A program made the translations under genes and the position numbers. From positions 434,001-498,000 of the forward strand of contig NC_014751.1 in assembly GCF_000183365.1 (NCBI RefSeq): a DNA stretch of 64,000 nucleotides, read 5' to 3'. The stretch's first letter is position 1, and every line of letters starts with the position of its first letter. This DNA is from Mycoplasma leachii PG50. GTDB taxonomy: Bacteria > Bacillota_I > Bacilli_A > Mycoplasmatales > Mycoplasmataceae. The notes under the pieces are model-generated. The model was given only the letters and a program-made list of their open reading frames with translations, was not told the origin of the DNA and searched no databases. Shown here one piece after another: positions 9,761 to 22,020 of the stretch.

Positions 9761-12268
9761 TTATTCTTTTGTAATTTTTGTAAATTTAAACTTGTCTTGT
9801 TTATCTCTCTGATAAATAAATGTGTATTTAGATTGAGAGTTATTATTTTTATTTTTAACTTTAGCAATGACAGTTTCACTTAATAATTGGTTAAATTTAT
9901 TTTTCTTTTGATTTTTAAATTCAAAACTAATTTCAACACTATTTCAATTTGTTTTAATTTCTATTGATTTGTTTACTGTTGAAATAATTTTAGAAATTTG
10001 GTTTATAGCATTTTGTGATTTATCATCTTTTTTATCTAAATTAACATTAAACACTTTAGTTAATAATGCGTAAATTAAAGAATCTTTTCCTATTGGATTA
10101 TTTTTATCAAAAGTTCAACCTAAAATTTCTAAAGTTTTTTCTGGATTATTTTTTAGGATTTCTAGTAAGTGTATTTTACCACTAGTATTAATGTCTTTAA
10201 CTTTATAAGTATAGTTATCCATTAATTTAGCAACTTCAGTTAAACTTGTTAAGTTAATATTTGAATCTTTAACTTGATCTATTTTTTCATTACCTTTAAC
10301 ATCTAAATCATTTAGTAATGAATCTAAAATATCAGTAATTGATTGTTCTTGTAATGATTTAGAAATTGGTTGATCTTTTCATCAAGTTTCATTTATTTTA
10401 TTAAGTGGAGTAGTTAGTAAACCCTTTAAGTTAAATTCTTTAACATTTTTAAAGATTTTGTCATAACCATTTTCTAATGTAGTTAAAAATCCTCTAATTG
10501 TAGCAAACGGAATACTTTGTGTATCAACTTTTACTTCAGTTAATATCTTAATTAATGTTTTTCTAAAGACTTTAAACATTTCATTAACTTTATTTACTAA
10601 AAATACTTGTCCTGCATATAAATCTTTAAATGAATTTACAGCAGGTTTTTCACCCCCGCTATATAAAATAGGAAATGCAACTGCTAAAACTTTATTTATT
10701 AATGGAATAAGTAAAAATGGTAAGAAACCTAATTGTGCTGCTATTTCAGGTGGAAGTAGTTTAGTATTTTTTTGTATGCTTTCTATAATTACAGGTAAAC
10801 CCTTAGCAAATAATGTTGTTAGACATTTATTTAAGTTATTTTCTCCTGTTAATAAACTACTTAAAGTGAACGAAATTCATTTATATAATTGTTGAATTAA
10901 AGTATCTACAACTTTTTGAATTTGATCATCAGTAGTTTCTTTTGATATTAATGCTAGCAAAGGTTTAAGTTTTTCATTTAATGCTTGTTTTGCTAAGTCA
11001 GCTAGTATAGTTAATGATGGATGAGCTTTGCTATTATCATAATATTCTTTTGAATCATCTTTAGAACTATCTTCTGAATATTCAACTTTATTTGATGTTA
11101 AAAATAAAATTCCTAGTAGTTTTTGTAGTTCAAACCCATCTTTTTTAGTTTCATCTTTTAGTTCATCAACAGCTTTTTTAATAAATGAAAAAATGTATTT
11201 TATATTAATAGATGATTGTTTATCTTTAGTAACTTCTTTTATAGTTTTACTATTATAAATAGATTTAATAAATTCTTCATTTTTCTTAGAAGCGCTAAAT
11301 AAATTAGTATATGAGTTAGGAGTATAGTCTCTTGCTTCTTCAAATAAGCTAAGTTTTATTTGTAAGAATTGTAGAGATTGCAGAATATAAGCAACAATAT
11401 TTCATTCTTGTCCATTTTTAGGTTTTGCAGGACCATTTAATGCTTTAGTCAATGCTTCACTAGCTTGCTTTAATGACTTGGAAGCTTCACTAGTTTTTAA
11501 TTCAATTGGTGTGTAACTAGATCCAACTGTGCTTAAACCTATAGCATTAGATAAGCTTACATAAAATGCATTATCTAAATCTTCAACTTTTAAGTCTTTA
11601 AATTTATTATTAACATCAATTTTTTCTTGAAAAGCTTTAACTTCATCTTCAAATTTAATACTTGTATTAGACAATTTTTCTAGTCCATCTTTTAAATAAG
11701 GCTTAACTTTTTGAAAGAACGATTTTAAAGTACTGTTAACTGAATCAAAATCACTTAATAAAAACATTGGATTTAAATTAGTAGTTAATTCCAATACTTT
11801 TAAAATATCATCACTTAATTTATCTATATCACTTGTTCCCAATCCAATTAATTTAAAAATTTCATCAAATAAAGGAGTTTTTATTTTTTTAGTTTGATTA
11901 TCTAATTTAATTTTTGAATCTAAAACATCTTTTGATAAATATGAATCTTTTACAAAGTAATGATCAAAAAGACCATTTAATGTTGTTATATTACTGATAC
12001 TCTTATCAGTATTTTCTAATGTTAAATTATTTTCTTTTAATAAATCACTAAGTGATTTATTATTGTTTTTATTTTTAATTTCATTTAAGTTAACTTTTAG
12101 TTGGTCTGCTAAAATAATTTCTTTAGCAAATAAACTAGCAGTTGAGTGAGTATTTGCTATCGAATTATTAGTGTCAAATTTCTTTTCTTTAACATGGCAG
12201 GCAATTATTGGTAAACTAGCAGTTGTTATCATCATAAAAGAAGATAACATTGCAATTAATTTCTTCAT
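9761..12268 (-). CDS. Large surface lipoprotein, probable MOLPALP family (intact copy)
   Basis: 835 residues, reading through several TGA Trp codons. Start ATG (12268) follows AGGAGAAA. N-terminus MKKLIAMLSSFMMITTASL is a lipoprotein signal peptide, with the lipobox Cys at residue 24 (LPIIAC), so it should be diacylated and anchored on the outer face of the membrane. The rest is helical and polar with long Leu/Lys/Asp-rich stretches. Conserved blocks shared with the two upstream copies include SLFAKEIILADQL, SLSDLLKENNLTLENTDKS, a TTPLNK(I/M)NE block about 200 residues from the end, and the C-terminal KFTKITK. The family name is from memory of mollicute lipoproteins and is not certain. Function unknown; surface exposure and antigenic variation are inferred from the tandem paralogues. 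Confidence 0.85.
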
Positions 12269-12473
12269 AATTTCTCCTATGTAAAACAATATAAAAAATG
12301 CTTTACATTAAGATGTTGCCAATAAAAGTAGTCTAAAAGTAAAAAATAACATAAATATAAAAAAGATTCAATAATTTTTATCAAATATGAACTACATTTC
12401 ATAACATAATTCATTTTTAAAATTTTTTATTTTCTAATAAGTTCATCAATTTAACAACAATAAGCAATAAAAA

Positions 12474-12502
12474 AGCAAGACCTTATAATATTTAAGATCT
12501 TG
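12474..12502 (-). terminator. Terminator after lipoprotein copy 2
   Basis: On the minus strand GCAAGATCTTA pairs with TAAGGTCTTGC (one G-U) and is followed by TTTTTT. It lies just beyond the copy 2 stop and isolates copy 1, which must have its own promoter in 12269-12473. Confidence 0.8.
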
Positions 12503-12528
12503 CAGTTTTAGTTAATAATGATTATTGA

Positions 12529-14997
12529 TTAATTTTTTGAGATTTTTGTAAATTTGAATTTAGATTGTTTATCTCTAGCATAACTAAATGTGTATTTAGT
12601 TTGAGAGTTATTAACTTTATTTTTAACTGTAGCTATCATAGTTTCAGATAATAATTGGTTCGAACTATTTTTATTAGTATTAGTAAAGCTAAATGTAATT
12701 AATAGATCAGATTCATTTAGTTGAGTAACAAGTCATTTGTTTAGTAGACTAGTAACTTTTGCAAATTGGTTTAAAGCATTTTCTGTTTTATTCTTTCTAT
12801 CATTCATTTTAAAATTAAAGACTTTAGATAATAAAGTATCTAACAGTGAGCCTTTACCAATTGGATTGTTTTTATCTGAGGTTCATCCTAAAATTTGTAA
12901 AGCTTTATCTGGATTTTCTTTTAAAAGCTCAATTAGTTGAGTTTTACTACTATTAACTCCTTTTGCTTTGTATGAATAATTATTAATTAATGAAACAACT
13001 TCAGTTAAAGCTGTTAGGTTAATATTTGAACTTTCTAAGCTTTCTAGTTTTTCATTACCTTGAACGTTTAAAGTTGTTAGTAATGTATCTAAAATATCAG
13101 CTACAGATTTACTTTGTAATGGTTTAGCAAATCTTCTATCTTTTCATTTTGATTCATCCATTTTATTAAGTGGAGTAGTTAATAAAGTTTTTAAATTGAA
13201 AGTTTTAACATTACCAAATAGTTCATTAAATGGTTTAATTACAAATTTTTCAGCATATTCTGTAACAACTTTAGTATCAAATTGTTTAGAGACTTCAGCA
13301 AATATTTCTCCATCAGGGTTTTTAGCTATATTATCTAAAACTCCTTTTAAGTTATTAATAAAAGTTTTGACTTTATTAATATCAAATATTGATCCTGAAT
13401 AAATTTCTTTAAATGCGTTTTGATTTGAATTTAATTTAAATTCTACTACTGGAATAACTTCTTTTATTAGTGAAGGTAATTCATCACCTTGTGTTAAAAA
13501 TGAGAATAAAAAACTATTAACTAAAGCTGGTAAAAATGGTATAAATAATTGAAAATCAGCAGGGATAACATTTTTATCAATAATTTCACTTTCAAATAAT
13601 TTTTCTAATATAGTTTGAAAAATTTGATTTTCTTTAAAAATTTCATTAAAAGATTTAGCTAAACTTTTACCATTTAAAAGATCATTTGCTGTTAGTGTTA
13701 ATCATTTAGTTAAAATATCTAAACTTTTAGTTAATACACTTATTTTATCTTTTTTAGATTTAAATTTGTTATTTAATTGACTTTCTAAAATTCTTTGTAA
13801 TAGATAAAAAAGTGGTGAACTTTTGTTTTCTTCAACAAATTTTTTAGAATCTTCTACAAATTCATTAGTACTATTGTATTTTTTATAAGTAACTTCATCA
13901 GCAGTTAAGAATAACATAGCTAATAATTTTTGTAATTCATAACCATCTTTTTGGTTTTTATCTTTTAGTTCTTGAACTGGTTTTTTAAAAAAAGATAATA
14001 AGTATTTTAAATTAATAGATGATGGTTTTCTCTTGCTTATTGATTCTATATTTTGATCTTTATAAAGATCTTTTATAAATTGTTGATTTTGCTTAGTATT
14101 ATCAAATAATTTATCTGCAGATGTTGGTTTATGATCTCTAGCATTTTCAAATAAACTTAATTTTAATTGTAAGAATTGAAGTGCTTGTAGAACATAAGAA
14201 ACTACTTTTAATTCATTTGTCTTATTAGGTTGAGCTGAAGAACTTAGTATTTTGTTTAATGCATCTCCAGCGTTTTTTAGTGAATCAAATACATTATTAG
14301 TTTTTAGTTCTACTTCTTTAAAATCTTTTGTTGATAATGCTAAGCCTACAGCATTAACTAAACTTACATAAAAAGCAACATCTAAATCTTTAGCTTTTAG
14401 ATCTTTATATTTTTTATTTACATCAATTTCATCTTGAAAGGCTTTAATACTTTTAGCTAAACCTTCTTTTGGGGTGCTTAAAGTTTTTATTCAATTTGAA
14501 AAAGTTGGTTTAAGTTTTTCAAAGAATGTGTTTAAAGCACTATCAATTTCTTTAAAATTAGTAAAAACAAACATTGGATTTAAACTAATTGTTAAATCTA
14601 AAATTTTTGTAATATCATCACTAAAATTATTTAATTCAGTTTTACCTAATCCAACTAATTGAAAAATTTCTTTAAATAAAAAATTAGATGAGTTATTTTT
14701 TAAATTTAGTTTGATTTTAGAATCTAACACTTTTTTGTATGAATCTTTTTCAAAATATTGATTTAAAAGATTTTCAAATGTGTTTATATTACTGATGCTC
14801 TTATCAGTATTTTCTAATGTTAAATTGTTTTCTTTTAATAAATCACTAAGTGACTTTTTATTGTTTTTATTTTTAATTTCACTCAATTGAACTTTTAATT
14901 GATCTGCTAAAATTAATTCTTTAGCAAATAAACTAACAGTTGAGTGAGCATTTGTTATCGAGTTATTATTTTTTAATAAAAAATAATGTTTTATTAA
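12529..14997 (-). pseudogene. Lipoprotein copy 2, missing signal peptide and start (decapitated paralogue)
   Basis: One open frame of about 822 codons with TGA as Trp, matching copy 1 from its residue about 30 (NNSITNAHSTVSLFAKELI) to the C-terminal KFTKISKN. The signal peptide, lipobox Cys, ribosome site and promoter are absent. Upstream the frame runs straight into the TAA TAA that ends copy 3, and copies 2 and 3 are in the same reading frame. The only initiators near the N-terminus are unsupported codons such as TTG at 14886, inside the conserved part and without a Shine-Dalgarno. A lipoprotein without lipobox cannot be exported normally, so this is a pseudogene or a silent sequence donor. 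The body is free of frameshifts, so the loss is recent or the body is maintained by recombination. Confidence 0.8.
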
Positions 14998-15000
14998 TTA

Positions 15001-17509
15001 TTAATTTTTAGTAATTTTTGTAAATCTAAACTTATCATCTTTAGTATTTCTAGAATAATTAAAGATATATTTAGTTGTAGATTTATTTTTATTATTTACA
15101 AATTTAGCTTCTAATTGTTGAGAAACTAATTGGTTAAATTTATTTTTCTTATCATCTAAAAATGTATAAGAAATATTAAATTTATTTTCATTAAATTCAG
15201 TATTTAATGAATTATTAACAGATAATAAGAATTTTGATAATAAATTAATAGTATTTTCAGAATTATCATTTTTATCATTAACTTTAATATTTAAACCTTT
15301 AGAAAATACTATATCTAGTAGTGAGTTTTGTCCTATTGGTTTATTTTTATCTGAAGTTCACCCTAGAATTTGTAAAGCTTTATCTGGATTTTCTTTTAAA
15401 ATATCAATTAAATTAGTTTTTTTATTGTAATTAATGTTAGATACTTGATATTTATAATTTTCAATAGTTGAAATTATGTCAGTTAAACTAGTTAGATTTA
15501 TATTTGTACTTTGTAGATTTTCTATTTTTTCATTACCTTTAACATCTAAATCTTTTAATAATTTATCTAAATTATCAGCAATAGATATATTTTGATATTC
15601 TTTAGCAAATGATTTATCTTTTCATCAAGATTCATTCATTTTGTTAAGTGGAGTAGTTAATAGAGTTTTTAAATTAAAGTGTTGAATATTTTTAAAGATT
15701 GATTCGTAGTTATTTGCAAAACTAGTAAAGTAAAACTGCATTGTAGAAAACGGAATATCTTTAGTTTTTATTGGTATATAACTACTAAATGTTTTTAAAA
15801 GACCTTCTATTTTTTCTTTAAAAGTTTTAAACATGTCATTAGTTTTGTTAACTAAAAAAACATCTCCGCTATAAAGAATTTTAAAGGAATTTTTATTAGT
15901 TTTATTATCTATTGTTATTGGAAAAGCAACGTTTAAAGTTGGTGTTATTATCTGTTGAAACAATATAGGGAAGGCAAAGTCTTTAAATTTTATTATTTCA
16001 TCACTTAAAAGTTTTGTTTCATTTTGAAGTATTACAACTATAGAAGGTAATACTTTAACAAATAAAGCGCTTAACGATTCATAGAAACTTTTTGTTCCAG
16101 TTAATAAATTAACTGTTGTATATGATAACCATTTATAAAAATATGGAATTGAATGTTCAATCAATCTTTTAACATTTTCTTCTTTAATTGTTTTACTAAT
16201 TAATAAAGGACTAAGTTTTTTTATTAGAAAATTCTTAGAAAGAATAGATAGTAAATAAATTGATGGATGTGCTTTTTTATTATTGTAATATTCTGTTGGA
16301 TCATCAACTTTAAAACTTTTTGTTGTATATTCAACTTTTTCAGTTGATAAGAATAACATTGCTAATAATTTTTGCAATTGATATCCATCTTTTTTAGAAC
16401 TATCTTTTAATTCATCAACTGGTTTTTTAAAAAAAGAAAGTAGGTACTTTAAATTAATAGATGATGATCTATTTTCAGTTATTTTACCTATTGTTTTTTC
16501 TTTATAAAGTTCTTTAATAAATTCTTGGTTAGTTTTGTCTTTATTAAATAAGTTATTAGGTGATATAGGTTCATATTCTTTAGTATTATCAAATAAACTT
16601 AGTTTTAATTGTAAAAATTGAAGAGCTTGTAAAACATAACTAACAATTTCTCACTCTTTATTTTTTTCAAGCCCCTTTTTATCATTTAAAATAGAGGCTA
16701 AATTTTCACTAGCTTTTTGTAATGAATCATTAGTTTTATTAACATCTAATTCAATTGCTTTATAAGTTTTAGAAGATAACCCTAAACCTATAGCATTAAT
16801 TAAACTAGTATAAAAAGCTTTATCAAGATCTTCTAATTTAAGATCTTTATACTTTTTATTAACATCAACTTTTTCTTGAAAATCTTTAATGTTTTTAATT
16901 AGACTTTGATCTGGTTTAGATAATGATTCTAATCAAGTTTTTAAATTAGGTTTAAGTTTTTCAAACATTTCTTTTAATAAAGAATCAATATTTGAAAAAT
17001 GACTAAACATAAACATAGGATTTAGTTTAGAAGTTAATTCTAAGATTCTACTAATATCATTACTAGTTTTTTCAGTATCACTTATATCTAGGCTAAGTAA
17101 TTTAAAAATTTCATTTAATATAGAATTTTTTAAACTCTTATTAGAGTCAAGTTTTATACTTTTATCAATAACTTTTTTATATGAATTTTCATCAAAATAT
17201 TTGTTAATAAATTGACTAGTTGATTTTAATGAACTTGAAGTTAGTTCATTTTTATCAATTAATAAGTTATTTTTATTAGTTAATAATTCTAGATCTTTAT
17301 TTTTATTTAAAAACTTTAATTTCTTGAAAATTTAGTTGTAGCTGATCTGCTAAAATAAAATCTTTAGCAAATAAACTAGCAGCAGTTTTTGTATTTATTA
17401 GTGAGTTGTTAGACTCAAATTTGTGTTCTTTTTTATGACAAGCAATTACTGGTAAACTAGCTGTGCTTATTATCAACATTGATGATAAAATCGCAATTAA
17501 TTTCTTCAT
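15001..17509 (-). pseudogene. Lipoprotein copy 3, frameshifted after about 66 codons
   Basis: ATG at 17509 after AGGAGGAA. A good lipoprotein signal MKKLIAILSSMLIISTASL has its lipobox Cys at residue 24 (LPVIAC). The first frame stops at TAA 17303-17305, just after DQLQLNFQEIKVFK. Codons homologous to copies 1 and 2 (NKNKDLELLTNKNN onward) then continue in another frame (a +1 shift, or equivalently -2) and stay open to TAA TAA at 14998-15003. The shift lies between 17306 and 17331, in a run of short A and T homopolymers. As it stands, only a 68-residue lipopeptide would be made. This could be a true mutation, a slippage-based off state, or a sequencing error. Only copies 1 and 3 have an export signal. 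Confidence 0.8.
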
Positions 17510-17686
17510 AATTCCTCCTGTATAAAACTTAAAATCGGTTAGGATAAAAGTTTTATACTTTGTTGTTTTACAATAAAACAGAAAAAAATGCAAAATTTTT
17601 TATTAATTAAAGTTTTAAAAAATAAAATGATTAACTTTATTTTTAATATTTTAAAATTAATATAGTAAAGATGATAAAGAGGTTTT

Positions 17687-18286
17687 ATGAATAAAGTAAT
17701 TTATTTAGCTACAACTAATAAAAATAAAGTAAAAGAGTTTAGTGAAATTTTAAAAGGATATCAAATCAAAAGTTTATTAGATATACCAGAATATGTTGAA
17801 ATAGAAGAAAATAAAAAGACATTTAAACAAAATGCTTTATTAAAAGCAAAACACTTAGCTAAATATATCAATGGAGTGGCAATTGGAGATGATACTGGAA
17901 TTTGTGTTAAAGCTTTAAATAATTTTCCAGGAATTTATTCTAAAAGATGAGCTTATCCTTTAACTAATCATTATGATATATGCAATAAATTATTAGATAA
18001 ACTAAAACATATAAATCAATTACATAAAAGAAAAGCTTATATGACAACAGCTATTGCTTTATATGATTCAATAACTAAAAAACAATTTGTTTATCAATCA
18101 ATAGCTAAAGGTTATATTGATTTTGATATTAAAAAAAGTGATTTTGGATTTGGTTATGATTTTATTTTTATTCCTAAAGGTTATGATAGACCTTATTCAT
18201 TAATGAGTAGTGAGTTAAAAAATCAAATTTCAGCTAGAAAAAAAGCAATAGATAAACTAATACAATATATTGATAATGTAAAATAA
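17687..18286 (+). CDS. rdgB: XTP/dITP diphosphatase (RdgB/HAM1 family)
   Basis: 199 residues, normal length for HAM1. Removes non-canonical purine triphosphates (ITP, XTP) from the nucleotide pool. Motifs: the N-terminal [12 protein letters not shown] substrate loop, [15 protein letters not shown] around the metal-binding Asp residues, and the C-terminal [14 protein letters not shown]. Two of the conserved aromatic positions are TGA-encoded (KRWAYPL). SD AAAGAGG. First gene of a three-gene plus-strand run, divergent from the lipoprotein array; the 177-nt gap at 17510-17686 must hold promoters for both directions. Confidence 0.92.
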
Positions 18287-18298
18287 TTAAGGATTTAT

Positions 18299-18844
18299 AT
18301 GAATAAAAGAAAAATTAATATTGTTTTATATCAACCAGAAATTGCTCAAAATGTTGGAGCAATTATGAGAACTTGTGTAGCTATTAATGCAAGATTACAT
18401 ATAATTGAACCATTAGGTTTTATTTTTGATGATCGTCATTTATCAAGATCAAGTGCAAATGAGTATAAATATGTTGATTGTATTAGATATGATGATTGAA
18501 ATGATTTTATAACTAAACATAAAAATATCACCTTATTTTGTTTATCTAGATATGGTCAAAAACCAATTTCTGATTTTGATTTTTCAAAAATTAATGATAA
18601 TGTTTATTTAGTATTTGGAAAAGAATCAACTGGAATTGCAAAACCAATTTTAAAAGAACATTACAATACAACTTTTAGAATACCAATGATAAGTGAGACT
18701 AGAAGTTTAAATATTGCAAATACTGTTGGAATTGCTAGTTATGAAGTTTTAAGACAATGAGACTATTTAGATTTAGTTAAATACGAAACTCAAAAAGGTA
18801 AAGATTATATTTTAAGTGAACGTTGAAAAGGAATTGAAGAATAA
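18299..18844 (+). CDS. trmL: tRNA (cytidine/uridine-34-2'-O)-methyltransferase, SPOUT family
   Basis: 181 residues, slightly longer than E. coli TrmL (157). SPOUT knotted methyltransferase that methylates the wobble ribose of tRNA-Leu isoacceptors. Motif 1: LYQPEIAQNVGAIMRTCVA. Motif 2: VYLVFGKESTGI. Motif 3: IPMISETRSLNIANTVGIA, which forms the S-adenosylmethionine-binding knot. Start ATG has weak AAGGA 7 nt upstream. The stop overlaps the next ATG (TAATG). Confidence 0.9.
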
Positions 18845-19710
18845 TGAATAATTATCCATATATTTTATCTGATCTTGATGGAACTGTTTGTTTAAAAGAT
18901 TTTTCTATTAGTAAAAAAACTATTAAAGTAATTAAAAAATATCAAAAATTAAGTAATAATCGTTTTTCGTTTTGTACAGGAAGAGTTGATGGTGCTAATA
19001 AAAAAATAGCAAAACAACTAAAAGTTAATTTACCTGTAATTTCTTGTAATGGGGCTTTAATTTCTAATTTAAAGACTAATGAAGTTTTACATGCTGATTA
19101 TTTAAATAATAAGTTAGCAAGTGAGTTATTTAAATTAGCTTATGAACATAATATTGATATTGTTGGATATACTCATAATACAATGATTGGAACTTTTAAT
19201 TCTGAAAGAGTAATTTCTTGACAAAATTATATGAATAAAACTAAGAAAAAATATCATTGAGAAATTAAAAAGTATAACGATTTATTAGAAATTTCAAATG
19301 AATTAAAAAATAACAATTTAAAAATTGTTGAAGTAATTATTAGTTTACAAAATCTTTCAGATGACAAAGCTGAAGAAAAATTAAATTTAATTAAAGAATG
19401 TATTAAAGATAAATTTGATCTAGTTCAATCACTACCAAAATTATTTAACATTATGAAAAAGAAAGTTAATAAGTTATCTGGTTTAAAACATTTAGCTAAA
19501 GCTTTAGATATTAATTACAAAGATATTATTGTGTTTGGAGATAATCATAATGATATTGAAATGGTTAAAGGTGTTAAACAAGGATATTGTGTTGAAAATA
19601 GTGTTGATGAGCTTAAAAAAGTTGCATTTAAAATTTGTGATAGTTTAGAAAATGATGGAGTAGCTAAACAAATAGAACAGATTATTAAAGAAGTTCAAAA
19701 TAAAAAATAG
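18844..19710 (+). CDS. HAD-superfamily phosphatase, Cof type
   Basis: 288 residues with two TGA Trp codons in the middle. HAD motif I is ILSDLDGTV (nucleophile Asp 10), motif II region FSFCTGR, and motif IV VFGDNHNDIEM near residue 236, with a Lys-rich stretch before it. The large inserted cap domain is of the Cof/C2b class. Such enzymes dephosphorylate sugar phosphates, FMN or nucleotides; the substrate cannot be told from sequence. Translationally coupled to trmL and ended by a hairpin terminator. Confidence 0.88.
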
Positions 19711-19764
19711 GTTTATTCTTAGCTTTTTGATTAGTATACTTAATTGGAAATATTTTAATAATTT

Positions 19765-19786
19765 AAGACCAAAAGGTCTTTTTTAT
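19765..19786 (+). terminator. Rho-independent terminator after HAD gene
   Basis: AAGACC (19765-19770), loop AAAA, GGTCTT (19775-19780), then a T-rich run. Separates the HAD gene from the heat-shock cluster. Confidence 0.85.
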
Positions 19787-19790
19787 TTTT

Positions 19791-19817
19791 TTAGCACTCA
19801 CTATATGCAATTGCTAA
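19791..19817 (+). promoter_or_regulatory. CIRCE operator (HrcA site) upstream of clpB
   Basis: TTAGCACTC, then 9 nt, then AATTGCTAA. The consensus is TTAGCACTC-N9-GAGTGCTAA, so the left half is perfect and the right half has two mismatches. HrcA, encoded by the second gene of this cluster, represses at CIRCE. It sits 9 nt upstream of the probable -10 box. No second CIRCE was seen before grpE, dnaK or dnaJ. Confidence 0.9.
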
Positions 19818-19822
19818 AAATA

Positions 19823-19831
19823 TGTTACAAT
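19823..19831 (+). promoter_or_regulatory. Extended -10 promoter of clpB
   Basis: TG at 19823-19824, one base, then TACAAT at 19826-19831, about 43 nt before the GTG start. The extended form fits the absence of a convincing -35 box, whose place is taken by CIRCE. Confidence 0.6.
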
Positions 19832-19874
19832 AGAAATAGTTAAAAACAGATTTTAACTTAAAGGAGCTGAGATA

Positions 19875-22016
19875 GTGGAATTTCAAGAAAAAGGAAAAGT
19901 AACTGATGCTTTAAAAAAATATACAAGAGATCTAACAAAAGATGCTAAAGATAATAAATTAGATCCTGTTATTGGAAGAGAAGAAGAAATTTCTCGTGTT
20001 ATTCAAATACTATCTAGAAAAACAAAAAATAATCCAGTTTTAATTGGTGAACCAGGAGTTGGTAAAACTGCTATTGTTGAAGGATTAGCTCAACGTATTG
20101 TTAAAGGTGATGTGCCAACATTATTAAAAAACAAACGTATATTAGAACTTGATATGGGTAGTTTAATGGCTGGAGCTATGTATATGGGAGATTATGAATC
20201 TCGTGTTAAATCAGTTGTTAATGAAATTCAAAAATCTAATGGTGAAATTATTTTATTTATTGATGAACTACACTTAATAGTTGGAGCTGGAAAAACTGGA
20301 AATAATAGTGGAATGGATGTTTCTAACTTATTAAAACCAGCTTTAGCTAGAGGTGAATTAAAAGCAATTGGTTCAACTACTTTAAATGAATATCGTCAAT
20401 ATATAGAAAAAGATGCTGCTTTAGAAAGAAGATTTCAAAGAGTTCTAGTTAATGAACCAACTGTTGATCAAACTATTTCAATTTTAAGAGGTTTAAAAGA
20501 TCGATTTGAAACTTATCATGGAGTAAGAATTCATGATAATGCCTTAGTTTCAGCTGCTAAGCTATCTAGTAGATATATAACTGATAGATATTTACCAGAT
20601 AAAGCTATTGATTTAGTTGATGAGGCTTGTGCTTCTATTAAAACAGAATTAGCAAGTGTCCCAATTGAACTAGATCAAGTAAATAGAAAAGTAATGCAAT
20701 TAGAAATTGAAACTTCTGCTTTAGAAAAAGAAAAAGATGATAAATCTAAAGAAAGATGACAAGAAGCTAAAAAAGAATTAGATAGTTTAAAAATTGAACA
20801 AGCTAATTTAAATCAAAAATGAGAAAAAGAAAAAGAACAATTGAATAAGATTAATTCAGTAAAATCAAGTATTGAAAACTTAAAACAAGAATTAGAAACT
20901 GCTCAAAATGATGGAAATTATAAAAGAGCTGGAGAAATTCAATACTCATTATTACCATCACTTGAAAAAAGTTTAGTTTTATTTGAAATACAATCTGGAA
21001 CAAAAATGATTTCAGAAGAAGTAACTGAGCAAGAAATTGCAAAAGTTGTTTCTAAATCAACAGGAATTTTAGTTGATAAACTAATTTCTTCAGAAAAAGA
21101 AAGACTTTTAAATCTTGAAGATCTACTAAAAAAATATGTTAAAGGTCAAGATCAAGCAATTAAAGCAGTTACTTCAGCAATTATGAGAAGTAGAAGTGGA
21201 ATTAAAAATCCAGATAAACCAATTGGTAGTTTTCTATTTTTAGGACCAACTGGAGTGGGAAAAACTGAAGTTGCAAGAAGCTTAGCAGATATTTTATTTA
21301 ATTCACCTAAAAAAATGATCAGACTTGATATGAGTGAATATATGGAAAAACATTCTGTTGCTAAACTAATTGGTGCTCCTCCTGGGTATGTTGGGTATGA
21401 AGAAGGAGGAAGACTAACTGAAGCTGTAAGAAGAAATCCTTATTCAATTATTTTATTTGATGAAATTGAAAAAGCTCATAGTGATGTATTTAACATCTTA
21501 TTACAAATACTAGATGATGGAAGATTAACAGATTCATTAGGAAAAACTATAGATTTTAAAAATACAATTATTGTTATGACTTCAAATATAGCTAGTCAAT
21601 ACTTACTAACTTCAGATGATTATGTGCAAATTGATGATCAAAAAATTCAAGCAGAATTAAATCAAACTTTTAGACCTGAGTTTTTAAATAGAATTGATAA
21701 TATTGTTTATTTTAATGCTTTATCAGTGCAAACAATTGGTGAAATTGTAGATAAACTTTTAGATGAATTAATTACAAGATTACAAGATGAACAAAACTAC
21801 TTTATTAATTTTTCAGAAGAAGCTAGAAACAAAATTATTAATGAAGGTTATGATAGATTATTTGGAGCAAGACCTATTAAAAGATATATTGAAAAAAATA
21901 TTGAAACTTTAATAGCACATTATATTATTAGTGGTTTAATAAGCGAAAGTACTAGATATCTAATTGATGTTGAAAATAACCAATTTGTTTTAGAAGAATT
22001 TAAACAATTTAATTAG
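19875..22016 (+). CDS. clpB: Disaggregase ATPase ClpB (lacks N-terminal Clp domain)
   Basis: 713 residues. GTG start, chosen because AAGGAG lies at 19861-19866 with 8-nt spacing and no better start is in frame. Two AAA+ modules: Walker A GEPGVGKT at residues 58-65 with Walker [10 protein letters not shown], and Walker A GPTGVGKT from residue 457 with [11 protein letters not shown]. Between them is a coiled-coil middle region (about residues 275-400). Compared with the about 860-residue E. coli form it starts directly at the first AAA+ module ([12 protein letters not shown]), so the substrate-binding N domain is missing, as in other mycoplasma ClpB. Works with DnaK-DnaJ-GrpE to resolubilise aggregates. 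Preceded by CIRCE and followed 4 nt later by hrcA. Confidence 0.95.
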
Positions 22017-22020
22017 TTTT

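Noticed and set aside
12737..14662. Short plus-strand ORFs inside the lipoprotein array
   Set aside because: They are antisense shadows of long, in-frame minus-strand lipoprotein genes and have no ribosome sites.
17303..17334. Programmed frameshift in lipoprotein copy 3
   Set aside because: The shift is +1 at AAA TAA without an SD-like stimulator or slippery heptamer, so a mutation is the simpler reading.
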